This document shows, piece after piece, positions 52,160-64,000 of a stretch of DNA of 64,000 nucleotides. The first letter of the stretch is position 1. Each line of letters opens with the position of its first letter. The notes under the pieces were generated by a model. The model had not been told where the DNA came from. It ran no database searches and saw nothing but the letters and a program-made list of their open reading frames with translations. The position numbers and the translations under genes were made by a program. Origin of the DNA: Trichinella spiralis (Eukaryota; Nematoda; Enoplea; Trichinellida; Trichinellidae); contig CM012954.1 in assembly GCA_000181795.3 (NCBI GenBank), forward strand, positions 8,207,524 to 8,271,523, given 5' to 3'.

Positions 52160-53011
52160 AAACATGCAATTTTAATTTCAATAATTTTGAAACAGTACGA
52201 CATTTGTTCTCATTTTGAATTTACAAAATTATCATATAATCAATGTCCAAGTAAACAAACGTCGCGTTCATCGATTGAATTTGAATAAGCGATATTTCAA
52301 ATATGAAGCCAATTTTGTTTTTGGAATTAATTATAAAATTCTTGCATTCGCAAAGACTGAACTGACTGAGATATAACACCGTTCGCAGCAACACAAGTTG
52401 GTAGAACAGATAAAAATAGACACACGTAGGTAGTGGTGAAATTTAAATAAAAAAAGTTTTAAAAACCTTCATACAGCAAGTTTGAATAATCGATCGATGA
52501 CGAGTTGATGATCAGTTCGACTGATCAACAAAGCAAATAACGACCTGTCCAGTTTTGCTTACGTTCGAATAATTTTGCTTTTTTCCCCCTCCAAGCACTC
52601 AAAAGCATCACAATCTTCGTTCAAGTTGTCGAGATGGAATTCAATGCAAAGAATAGAATAGCACGAGTTCCAATAAACAGGACAGAAGAAACCGCTATCA
52701 TACACAAATCCGGAACTTTCAGCTAAATTGATGTTCACAATGACTGATTGACTGACGATGGCTGAAAATTTAATTCCCTTCCAATCCAATGCTATTTTAT
52801 AATGCAGTCTCAGTCAACTAGCACTCAGGAATTATTTCAGCGCTTGTGTGTGTGTGTGTGGGTCTGTGTGCGTATGCATTTGTTTCAAAAACGCTTCTTA
52901 TAATTAACATAAAGCAAAACTGCCTGAACTAAAGAAAAATCTAAGTTTATCAAATTTGTTGGTTAGCTAGAAAATTAAAAAAAAGAACAATATTTTTTTC
53001 TTCTTTTCACA
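52160..53011. other. Spacer, no gene seen
   Basis: It contains a short TG run near 52845-52869 and no supported exon. Confidence 0.5.
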
Positions 53012-54307
53012 ATGCTAATAATTACTACTGCCACGAACATTGACTGGCCAAATCGAGCGACTGTTTTCCTGTTTTGGTTCTCAGTTGGTATTTTACACAT
53101 TTTGTTCACGGATGGTAGTGAAAGAAATGAAACGGTGAATAGTGCAAATTTGGAACCAAATGGTAAAACGTTGACCAACAGGTCAATGACCAGTGCCAAA
53201 TTGACCCGTCGTCAGCAGCTGAGAATTATGCTTGGCTATTGTTCAAATGGAAATCAAGTTGTCGCTGCATGTTTCCCAAATTACAGATGTGGGCGCGGGT
53301 ATTGGTGTGACACAAACATCAATCGCTGTTGTAAACCAAAAGTGCTCAACATTAATATACACTTTGTCAGCCCAGTCACAGGTCTACCCTATGGAAGTAT
53401 TTGGAAGCCAACAATTCCTCCGTCAAGTCTCTTTTGTCGAGACGGTAGTCCGGCTGTTTCGAGGTGCCATCTTAATTCTGCATGCCCAGTAGGATTCATT
53501 TGCACGATTGACAAACTGTGCTGCCGTAGTGGTACTGCTGCAAGTACTTGCATATTTTTTTTCAATTCCTCCTTTCTATCCCAGTATTAAACTTATTATT
53601 TCTAAATCTCATCATTGTCTAGGTTGCAATTTCGAAGCTGAACCAGTTGCACTATGTGACAGAGGAATGTGCGCTCCGAATCATTACTGCTCGAGGGATG
53701 GCTACTGTTGCCCTACAACTTATGGTATTAATTAGTGTTTCAAAAAAATACATTCCTTTCAAAAACGCTTTTTCAAATATCATACCCTATAATCCTGCCT
53801 CAATTTTCTTAATCCTTAAATTTAAACTCAAGTTTCAGGCGGAAATGTGTGTCCAAATGGTGCCACGCCAATCGGTTTGTGCGAACAAGGACTCTGCCCA
53901 CTCGGCCACGAATGTATCAATGGGCAAATCTGTTGCCCAGAACAACCCTACACTGACAACTGGCAAAGTATGAGATTAAACAGAACCAAACACAGAACTC
54001 TGATTTTCAAAAATTTTAGTTTCGGTATGTCCTAACAACAGAGAGCCCGTGGGCGAATGTATCAACGGACTATGTCCAGCGGATATGGTGTGCATCAACG
54101 ATGTCTGCTGCCCAATCAGTGACCTAATGAAACTTCTTCATTATAAGAAGAGAAATTTATTGCATGGTAAAAAAGCCAACAATCCTAGCAGGGCAAATTA
54201 AACCATTATTGAGAAACAAACACAAAAGAATGTTCAGTACTTAACTTTTCTGTGTAGCTGCTACTCATCAACTCGTACAACACAAACGACGTTCGTTATT
54301 CAAATAG
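53012..54307 (+). CDS. Secreted protein of repeated Cys-Cys modules
   Basis: Five exons, 53012-53543, 53623-53724, 53839-53967, 54020-54166 and 54258-54307, give 319 residues. An N-terminal hydrophobic stretch (TVFLFWFSVGILHILF) is a signal peptide or anchor. Five modules follow, each with spacing C..G...C..(G/S).C(P)..(Y/F)xC....CC, for example CEQGLCPLGHECINGQICC. Modules three to five sit on one exon each, with identical phase, so exon duplication made them. The pattern resembles lustrin-type or EB-type Cys-rich repeats common in nematode secreted and cuticle-associated proteins. The C-terminus is short and basic, ending HKRRSLFK. Its likely site is the extracellular space; function unknown. 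The first exon is long and could hide a short intron near 53340-53384. Confidence 0.8.
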
Positions 54308-55115
54308 CATTGGATAGAAAACATTACGTTAGTTAGAAATTTAATTACTGCAAAAAAATTATTCAAACGAATAAAAACTAAAAGAAAAAAGAAATCTTGC
54401 AGTAAAATAATACTAAATATATTCCGCTCAACTTATGCTCATGGAAAAACCTCAAAATTCACAAACTCTTCGTATTTATTTATGTCTCAAAATTTCAAAA
54501 TATCGAATTAAATACGAAACATCCCATGAAAAGTACTTAAACAATTTTCTTGCAACCGATATATTAATAAACAGTAACAGCCTGTAAATAGTGCCTATTA
54601 CTTGTGAACTGTTGTTCAGCATCGGTTAACAAACAGCCAATTGTCCAATGTAGCCACTGTAGTCGATTAGTTATAAACAATGTACGCCAACTCAATGCAT
54701 AAGCAACAGATTTCAACAATGAAAGATTGCCAAAGATTCTATGACTATTGTTTTCACGTTTAAGCCAATATCACCAAGCCTTATTATTATGGGATCACAA
54801 CATGCAACACAGAAAGCTATAGATCTGTCTTTGCATCTAATCCATTTGTAGAGGCATGTGGCTTTTCCGCTGTCCAATTTATTTCGTGCTGCTGCAACTA
54901 TTTTTTTTAACATTTTTAACAGGTAATTTATGTTGTATAAATTAAAAGATTAACATTTTTAAACAAGCTGCTAAGATAAACAAATGTTTTCAGTATTTAA
55001 AATCATAATTTGCTTAAAATGCCTAAACCTTTCTTCTGTCAGAAAGCATTTAATACACATTCGCATTCATGAAAAAGCAAAATTTCATCTCTTTAAAAAT
55101 GGCTCTTCATTACAG
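54308..55115. other. Spacer, possibly with the missing first exon of the next gene
   Basis: No recognised exon. The next gene needs an upstream exon ending one base into a codon, and it may lie here. Confidence 0.4.
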
Positions 55116-56604
55116 TTACTTCCAGCAATGCCATTCCTGGACGATCCTCTAGTCGGCTGGTAACAACTTCGAGCAGTGAAAAGAAATAATACAAATAATA
55201 AATGCATTCATGTATTTCATTTTTAGAGATTATTAGAAAGATATGACTCGTTACCAAGTTTGCGAAGTCATTCGGTAAGTCAATAACAATTAATCTCTGA
55301 TCACAAATTGAAGAAATTTAAAAGAAAAAAATTTTTTTTCTCTATTCGCAAATGAAATTATTCTTTTCTGATATTTTATTTCGCTTCATTTTCTGTATGT
55401 AGCCATTCCTTGAAATTTTCTAAAGCTCAATCATTTTTCGAAAAACAATTGTTTCTCCTCGCCAAATCAACGCTAATTTACATTACTAACAAATTATCAA
55501 CTATTTTCACATAACACACAATGTATTCAAAATGTCGATCATCTATCTTTAGGCAACTATTATACTTTAAACGAAATTAACAAATAACATGAAAACTCTA
55601 CAATGATACTTATAAAAATGAAATAACATTTTTCAAAATTTTTTTTAGGAAGACCGATACGATGATGGAGTCGTAAGTATATAAGAAAAGCAATAAGATC
55701 TATAAAAAACAATTGTTGGATTTTCAGGATCGTAAATGGAAAAAACGAGAAGGAAATTCAGATGTAAATATTTAATTTAATTTTTTAAAAGAGTAAATTT
55801 TTAAACAATTTAAGGATATTTGTACGGAAGATGAAACTACTGTTATTGAAGAAGAATCTGAAAATGGAGTAGATAAAGGTAAGAAGAAACAGGATTAAAA
55901 AGAAGTAAAACAAAATTCGTACTTTAACAATAACGTGATATAGAAAAGCCAACAAGTAAGGAAGAGTCAGGAGAAAAAACATCTCAAGAAAAAGAATCAG
56001 AAGAAAAAACATCACAAGAAAAAGATGAGGATAAATCAGAAAGTGAAGCATCTGAAGAAAAACACGTATCTCAGGAACAAAATTCTAAAGAAGAAAAAGG
56101 TGCATCTGAAGAAGATGAAGATACACCTGAAGAACAAAACTCAAAAGAAGAAAACGGATCATCTGAAGAAGATGATGAAGATACATCTGAGGAACAAGCT
56201 TCAAATGAGGAAAAAGAAGCATCTGAAGAAAAAAATGCTGTTTCTGAGGAAAGAAAAGGTGCATCTGAAGAAGAAGATGAAGAAAAAGATGATGGACATG
56301 AAAGTGAAGTAGAAAGTCAAGCATCTGAGGAACAAACCACTGAAGAAAAGAAGAAGAAGGTGCATCAGAAGAGGAAGATGAAGAAAGTGCATCTGAGGAA
56401 CAAACATCTGAAGAAGAAGAAGAAAAAGGCGCATCTCAGGAAGAAGAGGAAGATGAAGAAAATGAACAAGAAAGTGAAGTAGAAAGTCAAGCATCTGAGG
56501 AACAAACCTCTGAAGAAGAAGGTGCATCAGAAGAAGGACAAGATGCATCTGAGGAAGAAGACGAAGATGAATCTGAAGAGGAAGAATCGGATGAAAGTGT
56601 GTAG
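55116..56604 (+). CDS. Glu/Ser-rich repeat protein, 5' end missing, one apparent frameshift
   Basis: Exons 55116-55159, 55227-55274, 55649-55672, 55728-55763, 55815-55878 and 55944-56604 join in frame; one is only 24 bases. The early part is mixed (LLERYDSLPSLRSHS); the last exon is a long run of imperfect acidic units such as ASEEQ, SKEE and KGASEEDED. Near 56340-56365, in an A/G-rich run, the acidic reading frame shifts by one base. The same composition continues after it in another frame to a TAG at 56602-56604, while the first frame becomes Lys-rich and stops near 56483. A one-base loss, real or a base-calling error, explains this best. The protein is probably disordered; a secreted or chromatin-associated role cannot be told apart. 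No start codon was identified. Confidence 0.65.
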
Positions 56605-59600
56605 ATTGGAAAGGTTAAGAAAATTAACCAGGAGGAATGTACATCTTTTCGCACAAATTTTTTATAACGTTTTGCATAAACTAATAATTCATAAATATTT
56701 CCCTTATTGAATAATAAATAATTCGAAAAACAGAAATGCGCTTTACAAAGTAAATAAGAAAAAATATTTTCTTTTCTTAAATCTACTCTCTCATTTACAA
56801 TTTGAAATTAGTGAAATTCACTGAGAAATTTCCTACTGCTATAAAAAAGCAATGCAAAATGACAATTATTCACACAGAAACATGAAAATGCATAAATTAA
56901 AAGAAAATGCAGTGCTAATTTGCAAATTCGTTTAAAAATGTATAACTAAAGTCAAGGTACATAGAACTGCTGCATTTCTGGAAGCTATATTCACATAATT
57001 AAAAGTAAAAAATATATATTACACTGCTTACAGTATATAATACAACATATTGGATTTTCAGGATATAAATCAAATATATAATAAATGCGGATGCTGCTCA
57101 AAATTGCTGATTAGAACACTGAATTGCCCTTGTCCTTTAGTAATATTTCTTTCAACTGTTTTTCATTTTTTACACATAAGTCAAACAAGATGTTGTTAAA
57201 AGTAAATTCTTCAACAACATTTAAAGTGAAGCATAAAAAAATATGCCCAATATATACAGACTAACACTTTGTGTTTAGAAACGTTACACAAGCAAAATAG
57301 CTTCCGTTAAAGTAGGGTTTAATTTAAATTGAAGACGGCAAAATTTCAGTTAGCATTAATCAATTAGTATTTATAGCAATTTCTTCCTTCTAAAGTCTAT
57401 TTATATATACATTAAATAACATACAGCAAAAAATGAAAAAATTAACATTTGGTGATTTGAAAAAATGAATAATAAAGTGTGAGAAATGTAGAACAGGAAT
57501 ATGTGACAACATGGTGGTTGAATAAAACAGTTATTATTGTTGAAGCTGTAAAATTAGATAGCCAGGCAATTATTATCGAATGCCTGCTTGGCACAGCTAC
57601 GTCAAAAAGGGATTTGTAAACAATGTTTCTATTCCGTCAAACAAGCCATACTTTGCATAAAATGAAGCTCTTCGTTCGCTTTCCCTGTGTGTGTGTGTGT
57701 GTAATGAGTTTGAAACAACAGTGAAAATGAGCAAAATGTTTGAAAGCAAACAAGCCGTGTCAGCACGGTCAGATTTGGTTCCCAATTCAGGAGGGATATC
57801 AAGATTTAAATATTGCATGTGTTGATTTTGCAAAGCAAAATTGGGAAAGTTGAAGAGAAAAGGTTTGATCATTAGTGAAAAATAAAAATTTTCCATAACC
57901 GTAAATAACATTGTCAAAGTGAACTAACTGACTGACGACAATCAATTGCCACGAAAAGAAATTAAAATTAGCACTCGAGTTATCAAGTTAACTTTAAGAT
58001 AAACAAGATGACGATGCTTAGCAGAATTATGATGGCTAGATGGCATTTGAAAAGCACAGTAAATTTAGTTCCATCAATAAAATTACAATTTGCTCAAACT
58101 GTGTAACAAGTAAACAAAGAAATTCAATCTACCACATGACAGCGTTCGGTAGATGTAATTTTCCCCAAAGAATATATACATATATATATATATATACATA
58201 TGTATGCATTATTTACACACACACACAAACACATGTGTACATAATAAATTATAAGTAAATCAAACATTGAATAATTACAATAAAAACCAAGCAACAGTTG
58301 TTGTCAACCGAATAAATCGGCAAATTTCACAAGTACAATTTTTGAACATTATTACTTCATATTGAAAAGTAGAGATTTTCAATCTGAAATTGAATATGAT
58401 AAATGTGATTTTTTGAAGTCCAAGATTTGATAATGCATAAATGACTTTATTGATTCGACCTGAACAAGAAGCTTTGATCTTGATTGCAAACATCACGCAA
58501 AAGACCATTTGGAGAATATTATTGAAAACAGAAAAAATTATAAATAAATGAAATTAACATAATAGCATTTCAATGATGAAATTGGTAGAAAAAAAATAAA
58601 ATTTTCATGTGCATAAAAAATTCAGCAAAATATTATCAAGTACAATGATAAATAATGACCCTGGTCAATGTCGTTACTGTATGAGATAAATAAGCAGAAT
58701 AAATCGCCTTCAGATAAGTATCACGCACACGTTGTACATAGATATTTATGCAAAAATTTTGTAAAGACAAAAATTAAAGCAGTACAAAATAATTCGCAGA
58801 CTGTGAAAGCGAAAGGTGAAGAAGAACCGCACAAAAAAAGTGAAGTCCAATTCACTCACCCACCCACGCCCAAGTTGCAAGTGGAAAAAAAATTCAGTTT
58901 CGCCTGTGGATCAATCGACGAAAAAATATGTACTACGATTTAAATTTCATGGGGGCAAAAAAGTTATTTTTCATTTTCCACAATCACAGAAAAAAATCCA
59001 TAAAAAATAAATCATTTTTGACACCGAAATAAATTATATACGCTTTCGTGTTTTGCATATCTGTTGCTGTGTTTGTTTCAAATTATAAAGTAGCACCAGT
59101 ATAATTGTTCGGGAGAAGAAGAAAAAATTTGTCAAACAATTGATCAATTGTTTAATATTTCAACTTTGCCAATCGACGACAGAAAAAGCAAAAAAAAAAC
59201 CAAATAATGAATATTTAAAATAAGAAACAATTACAATCAATCATAATTGAATTGTCCACAATGCAATGTACAAATTGTGAGCAATTGAACGGAAATTCAT
59301 TTGCATAATGCATGTGCTGTTGCAATTGAACAAGAGAGTGAAATTTGAATTTTGCTAGAAGAAGAAACGGAAAAAGAAGAAGAAGAAGCAACGAGACATT
59401 AGCATAATTATTATAAGAAGATGAATTGGTGGTGAAGAAATCACTTTTATCAAAATTGCAAAAGCCTTCCTTTCAAAATATGAATATCAATAGACAATAA
59501 CAATAAGCAGTTGATGTGCATACAGAGAAGTCACCTGAAATGCATATTGATATTTGTCATTTACTACTCGAGCAGTAAAAATTGTCACCAAGAGTGGGCA

Positions 59601-61004
59601 GAGTTGTGTGATCTGTTTGTCATTGTTGTTATCAGAAGAAATAAAAGCTTTGAGAAATAAATGATTGATCCGACAAACACCATCTCCTCCACCACATAAG
59701 CATAAAATGTTACTCTTAAATAAGCAAAATTTTTTCTTCAAAATTCAACCAATAAAAATTTATCTATTCTTTTTTTCTCACCTCCTTTATTCTTTTTTTT
59801 GATTTTTGATTCTATTTTTAATATTTGAAAATCAAATCCGTCTCATCAATATTTCCTTAAGCATTCTGCACTTTATATATATATATATATAGACATTTTT
59901 CTAGTCAGAGAAATCAATTGTGAAATTGATATTTTTATGTGAAGAAGGAGAAAAAAAATTGTAATCACCGATTATGAAAAAATAAATAATGAAACTTTTC
60001 ACTCATCTATCAATCGATTCGGTTATACATACATATTATTTATATATTAAAAAAAAGAAAAAAATTAATAAATATACATAAAATAATCACAATATTATAA
60101 ATTATTCATTCAACTTTGAAACTCATATATATACATATATATATATTTGTACAAAATAATAATTATTTTCTTATCAAATAAAGCAGACAACTCACTAACA
60201 ACAATGAATGCGAATGTGAAAATAGAATTTCAAAATCAGTTTGCAAAATAAATAATAACAGTGATAATAATAATAATAATAATTTGTGAATGAAATTAGT
60301 AATAGACATTTTATATTCATTTGAGCGCTGGTCAGGAGACAATTATAGTCAGAGTGTTGATTCTCATGAGAACGGTTCGGTATGAAATAGTAGAATATAG
60401 GTTTCCTTTCTGAATATTAATTAATAGATAATAATACTGTAAAGTTCAAGCGATTTTAGCACAGCTCGCTTGTCCAGCAACGATAGGCCGGCCAAGTAGT
60501 GACAATCCCGAGTAGAACTGCTCAAATAGCCGCCGCCTATACGGCAAGACAAAATGGCCTATCAGAATGTTGGAGGCAGACTTTATCAGCATAATATGTT
60601 ATATAAAATCAATGGGAACAACGAACGACCAGAGCAGAAAAATTGTCGCCACTTTTACATCATATGACAACGAACATTTTCCAAAGTCAGTTAGTTAGTT
60701 AACAGCGGAAGTGGAATTCCTCTGCTTCTGATCCGATCTTCATTCTCCATTAAAAACAACATCACATATACACTGCTTCTTGGACAATTTGCCAACTCAA
60801 CGCCCCCACGCCTGCTCTTTTCATCGTCATCAAGCCAATTTTCCAAACCCACTATACCCACCGCCAAGCACTTTACACTTTCAATCAACCAATTTTCATC
60901 ACCAACACGCATCATTAAAATTAAAATTAAACTGTCACATAAATCGTCCGTCCATATTGCTCGCTCGTAACGCAAAAAAATATTTGAAAAAAAAATTACA
61001 ACAA
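56605..61004. other. Gene-free stretch
   Basis: Only short, low-complexity open frames. There are TG/CA and TA runs near 57685-57701, 58161-58225, 59875-59891 and 60123-60146. A less AT-rich patch at 60465-60570, with the word GCCGCCGCCTATACGGC, stands out and may be a promoter or 5' UTR for a gene further right. Confidence 0.45.
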
Positions 61005-61056
61005 TGGATCAACGACGGCACAGCATCATGCTTGGACAAATACCAATTTTTCGAAG
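61005..61056 (+). CDS. Possible first coding exon of a gene running out of the window
   Basis: An ATG opens a 17-codon frame (MDQRRHSIMLGQIPIFR) that ends at a good donor, A|GTAAGAAAG. No matching second exon was found in the remaining 3 kb, so any gene would have a very long first intron. Weak evidence. Confidence 0.25.
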
Positions 61057-64000
61057 TAAGAAAGTTTCATTATTTTTCATCCATATCAAATAAACTTGTA
61101 AATCTGCTTCAATTATGCTCCTCCAATTATACAAATAATTTAAAAAAGAAAAACGTAAAACTATAAAACTTGCTACACAGTCGTACAGATATGAATGAAT
61201 TCTTCAGATTATAATAATTTGATATGCATATAAATTTACTGAATACAATGACCACAGGTAATATGCGAATTTTCTGTTCAACTTGAAAGAAAGAGAAAAA
61301 CCACAAAATCAAAACAATCCTACAACAAATTCTTCACAACATAGTTCAGTAGCATATATCTCTTAATGAAGTGAAAGGAAAAGAAAAAATTTATTATTAT
61401 TGTTCACCTTGGCATGAAATAGTATATAACTGAAATGATTTTCAAAATTGATAAAGCATTTTGTTACAATATTAAGAAAGTCATATTTATTTTTGAGCAG
61501 TACTGAGATTGTGAATCATTTGTGATATTACTTTTCATTCAATTCATATATTGACTGTGAAATTGCACTCAAACTGATGTCAATTTTGTATTTATTACAC
61601 ACGTCAGCATATTTGTTAAGTCAATATGAGCATCAGCTCGTCCGCGTGTGAATGAATACAAAAAGGCAAAGGCACCATGTTGCTTTGCACGAACATAATT
61701 TTCCAAGCTCAAAAATCTATGCTTAATTGGAAAACTTTTCATTTGAACCATTTGAAAATGGATAAATAACTCAATCGATTAACCAACCCATAAATGGACA
61801 ACGATGAAAAGAAAAACTGAATCACAACTGCACGCAAATTTTATATTAAAAATGAAAAATATTAACAAAAGTGATTTCAGGTATCGAAGTTATTATCATC
61901 AGTGTTTGCAATTGGACAAAAATTTACTAAAGTACAAATCAGTTTAAAAAATTAAGCTTAACAAACTACGATAATAAAACTGAAAAGTCAATTAGCATAA
62001 AGTTTCAAAAGTCTAACATGTACACACCAGAATTCCAATTCAATCTCCCCGTGTACAGACAGATATACATAAATGAATAAATAAAATGAATGCTCAAAAA
62101 TTCATTTCCGCTTCAGATTCAGCAAATTAAAATAAAAGCTTTACACGATGTTTATTATTTCAAAAAGAGGCAGAATTTAATTACAAGCACAATTTTACGT
62201 TCAGTACCACGCACAGTGAATTCAATGATATAATAATGTGCAAAATAACAACTGTTCAATTTAATTGCTTGATAAAACAAAAAAAGAAAGAAAGAAATAC
62301 AACAACCAACATTTAATTAATCGAATCGCTTAATGCTGCGCATTGCAAAGCAAATGTCATACAATTCCATTATCATTACAAAAATAGGGACAAAAAGAAA
62401 AAAGAAAAAACAGCTGCATCTCTTGCAAATGATATGCCGAGTAATTTCTCTTAGGATAAATGATATAAAATAATAAAATAATTGCCACTTTGCATATTTT
62501 TTGTTTCTCATTTCAATAAAACTTTCGTTCGCACAACATTTGATAGGGTATATGATGGGAATGAAGATAACATAATTTGTCAGTAAAGAAAGAAAGTCTG
62601 AACGAATAAAGGATGCGCTGAATTGAATTAGATTTAATAAGTATATTTCTTTTAATAAAAAATATAAAACTTCACAGCAGTTGTTTTCATGAAAAATTTT
62701 ATTTTCCCTTCCATTTCCATTTCCAATCTGTAACAACTATAAGTAAATTGTTTTCAAAGAATATTGTTTACTTGAAAAAATATCTAAATTTTAATCGTTC
62801 AACAGATAAAAAAGAATTAGTTTTAAATAATATTTAATTTTTCATAAATAAATATATGCTGACAAATGCAAAACAGCCAATAGTGCAATCTACAAATAGA
62901 AATGCAATGCACCTGCAATGAATTTGAAATGACTGCAGAGAATAAATGAATAACTAAATTTGCAAAACTTTTCAAAAGCATTATCAAAATTTTAACAATT
63001 CGCTTCGTAATAACCACGAACCACGCGCGAATAAATAACTCCATTTATCGTTGTTGATGAAGCGACGTTATATCGAGGCAACATTAATAAATTTGAAATT
63101 TTAATTTCAATCAAAAAATCATTATCACAAATTGTCGATGAATATGATTTATGGAATATTTTTATTCTGTATAACAACATCCAAAACAGCAGCTGCAATA
63201 ATCACAGCGGTAATGGAGTTTGCAATTTATTATTTTCTGCAATATCTGCATGGGTGATTTTATTTTTCGCAGTGCATGCCACCCGCCCTAAAATGACATA
63301 TTTCTGGGCTAACTCTCATAAGAAAAATAATATTCGATTGATATGCTTTGAAGAATGTTAAAAATAGAATGCATAAAAATTGCAAAAGAATGATCATCTC
63401 GCCGTATAAAGAAATTTCGATCCGTTTACATAAAAATCTGTCTGTTTAATAGAGCTAACTATGCGCGTGCACTAACTAACTAACAGACACACACAAACAC
63501 ACTATTCGACTTTCCATTCTCCTCCCTCCTGGCCCATCCCATCCCAACACTACAAATATATCGTTACAATACGCATACGGACACAGCAAAATATACTTGA
63601 TCAAAAATTAACCAATCAAATTTCGCAAAACAGTGAAAAGAATTCAACCACAATAATAATAAAAGTAGCGTCCATTCTTGTTCAATAAATTTCAAATTTG
63701 CTGAATTCATTAACAATTTTATTGCATTCGTTGAATTTTTAAACCAAAAAAAATATCTATAAATTTAAAATTGAGCCTAAACATACTATTGAACAAGAAA
63801 AAGTAGAAGAAACAAACAACAACAACAACTATTATAATATTTAAAAAAATCCGATTTGCTCAGATTCGTTTTAGATTAAAAAAAAATTGAATATTCATCA
63901 AATTGTATGCAAGCTGCTGATTATTAATTGCGGTAGAATAAAATTTTTCATCCAAACCCCTCCCCCGTCTCCTCTCTCAGTTTCTCTTTTTGAATACCGC
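61057..64000. other. No gene seen to window end
   Basis: AT-rich sequence without supported exons on either strand. If the exon at 61005 is real, this is its first intron. Confidence 0.4.

Noticed and set aside
54713-54913. A 66-codon minus-strand open frame with several Cys
   Set aside because: No convincing splice sites, no family and no conserved neighbour; it is probably chance.
60780-61166. A 128-codon open frame overlapping the candidate first exon
   Set aside because: It is low-complexity sequence in another frame; only the short ATG-plus-donor segment was kept, with low confidence.

Overview
The window is AT-rich eukaryotic DNA with intron-dense genes. Most introns are 50 to 400 bases long, use GT-AG borders and end in TTTTCAG. 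The gene content (trehalase, a zona pellucida membrane protein, secreted proteins rich in Cys-Cys modules, a secreted serine-protease homologue) and the compact introns suggest a nematode. An AT-AC intron of the minor (U12) class in the NAT10 gene argues against Caenorhabditis, which has lost that spliceosome. It fits an early-branching clade I worm such as Trichinella. The organism is inferred, not proven.

Layout. 1-4.6 kb: one copy of a dispersed repeat, then no recognisable gene. 4.6-14.1 kb: two minus-strand genes, NAT10 (RNA cytidine acetyltransferase, 21 exons) and trehalase (7 exons). 14.1-22.5 kb: gene-poor and repeat-rich, with a 997-base N gap, a low-quality patch carrying many copies of one splice-donor-like word, a tandem repeat of about 639 bases and a second copy of the dispersed repeat. 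22.5-25.8 kb: a type I membrane protein with EGF modules. 25.9-29.9 kb: no gene seen. 30-43.5 kb: a dense block with QNG1 (queuosine salvage), two small uncertain genes, a small secreted WAP-like protein, GCSH and RFK head to head, a ZP-domain membrane protein and CHMP5. 43.7-48.1 kb: a CEP170-family gene without an FHA domain. 49-54.3 kb: a CUB-CUB-LDLa-serine-protease homologue that has lost catalytic residues, and a protein of repeated Cys-Cys modules. 55.1-56.6 kb: a Glu/Ser-rich repeat protein. 56.6-64 kb: almost no coding signal, except a possible first exon near 61.0 kb.

The genes do not form one pathway. Housekeeping functions (ac4C RNA modification, queuosine salvage, glycine cleavage, flavin synthesis, ESCRT-III, trehalose breakdown) are mixed with secreted or surface proteins that look lineage-specific. 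All exon borders were read by eye from splice consensus, reading-frame continuity and remembered family sequences. No alignment or transcript evidence was available.
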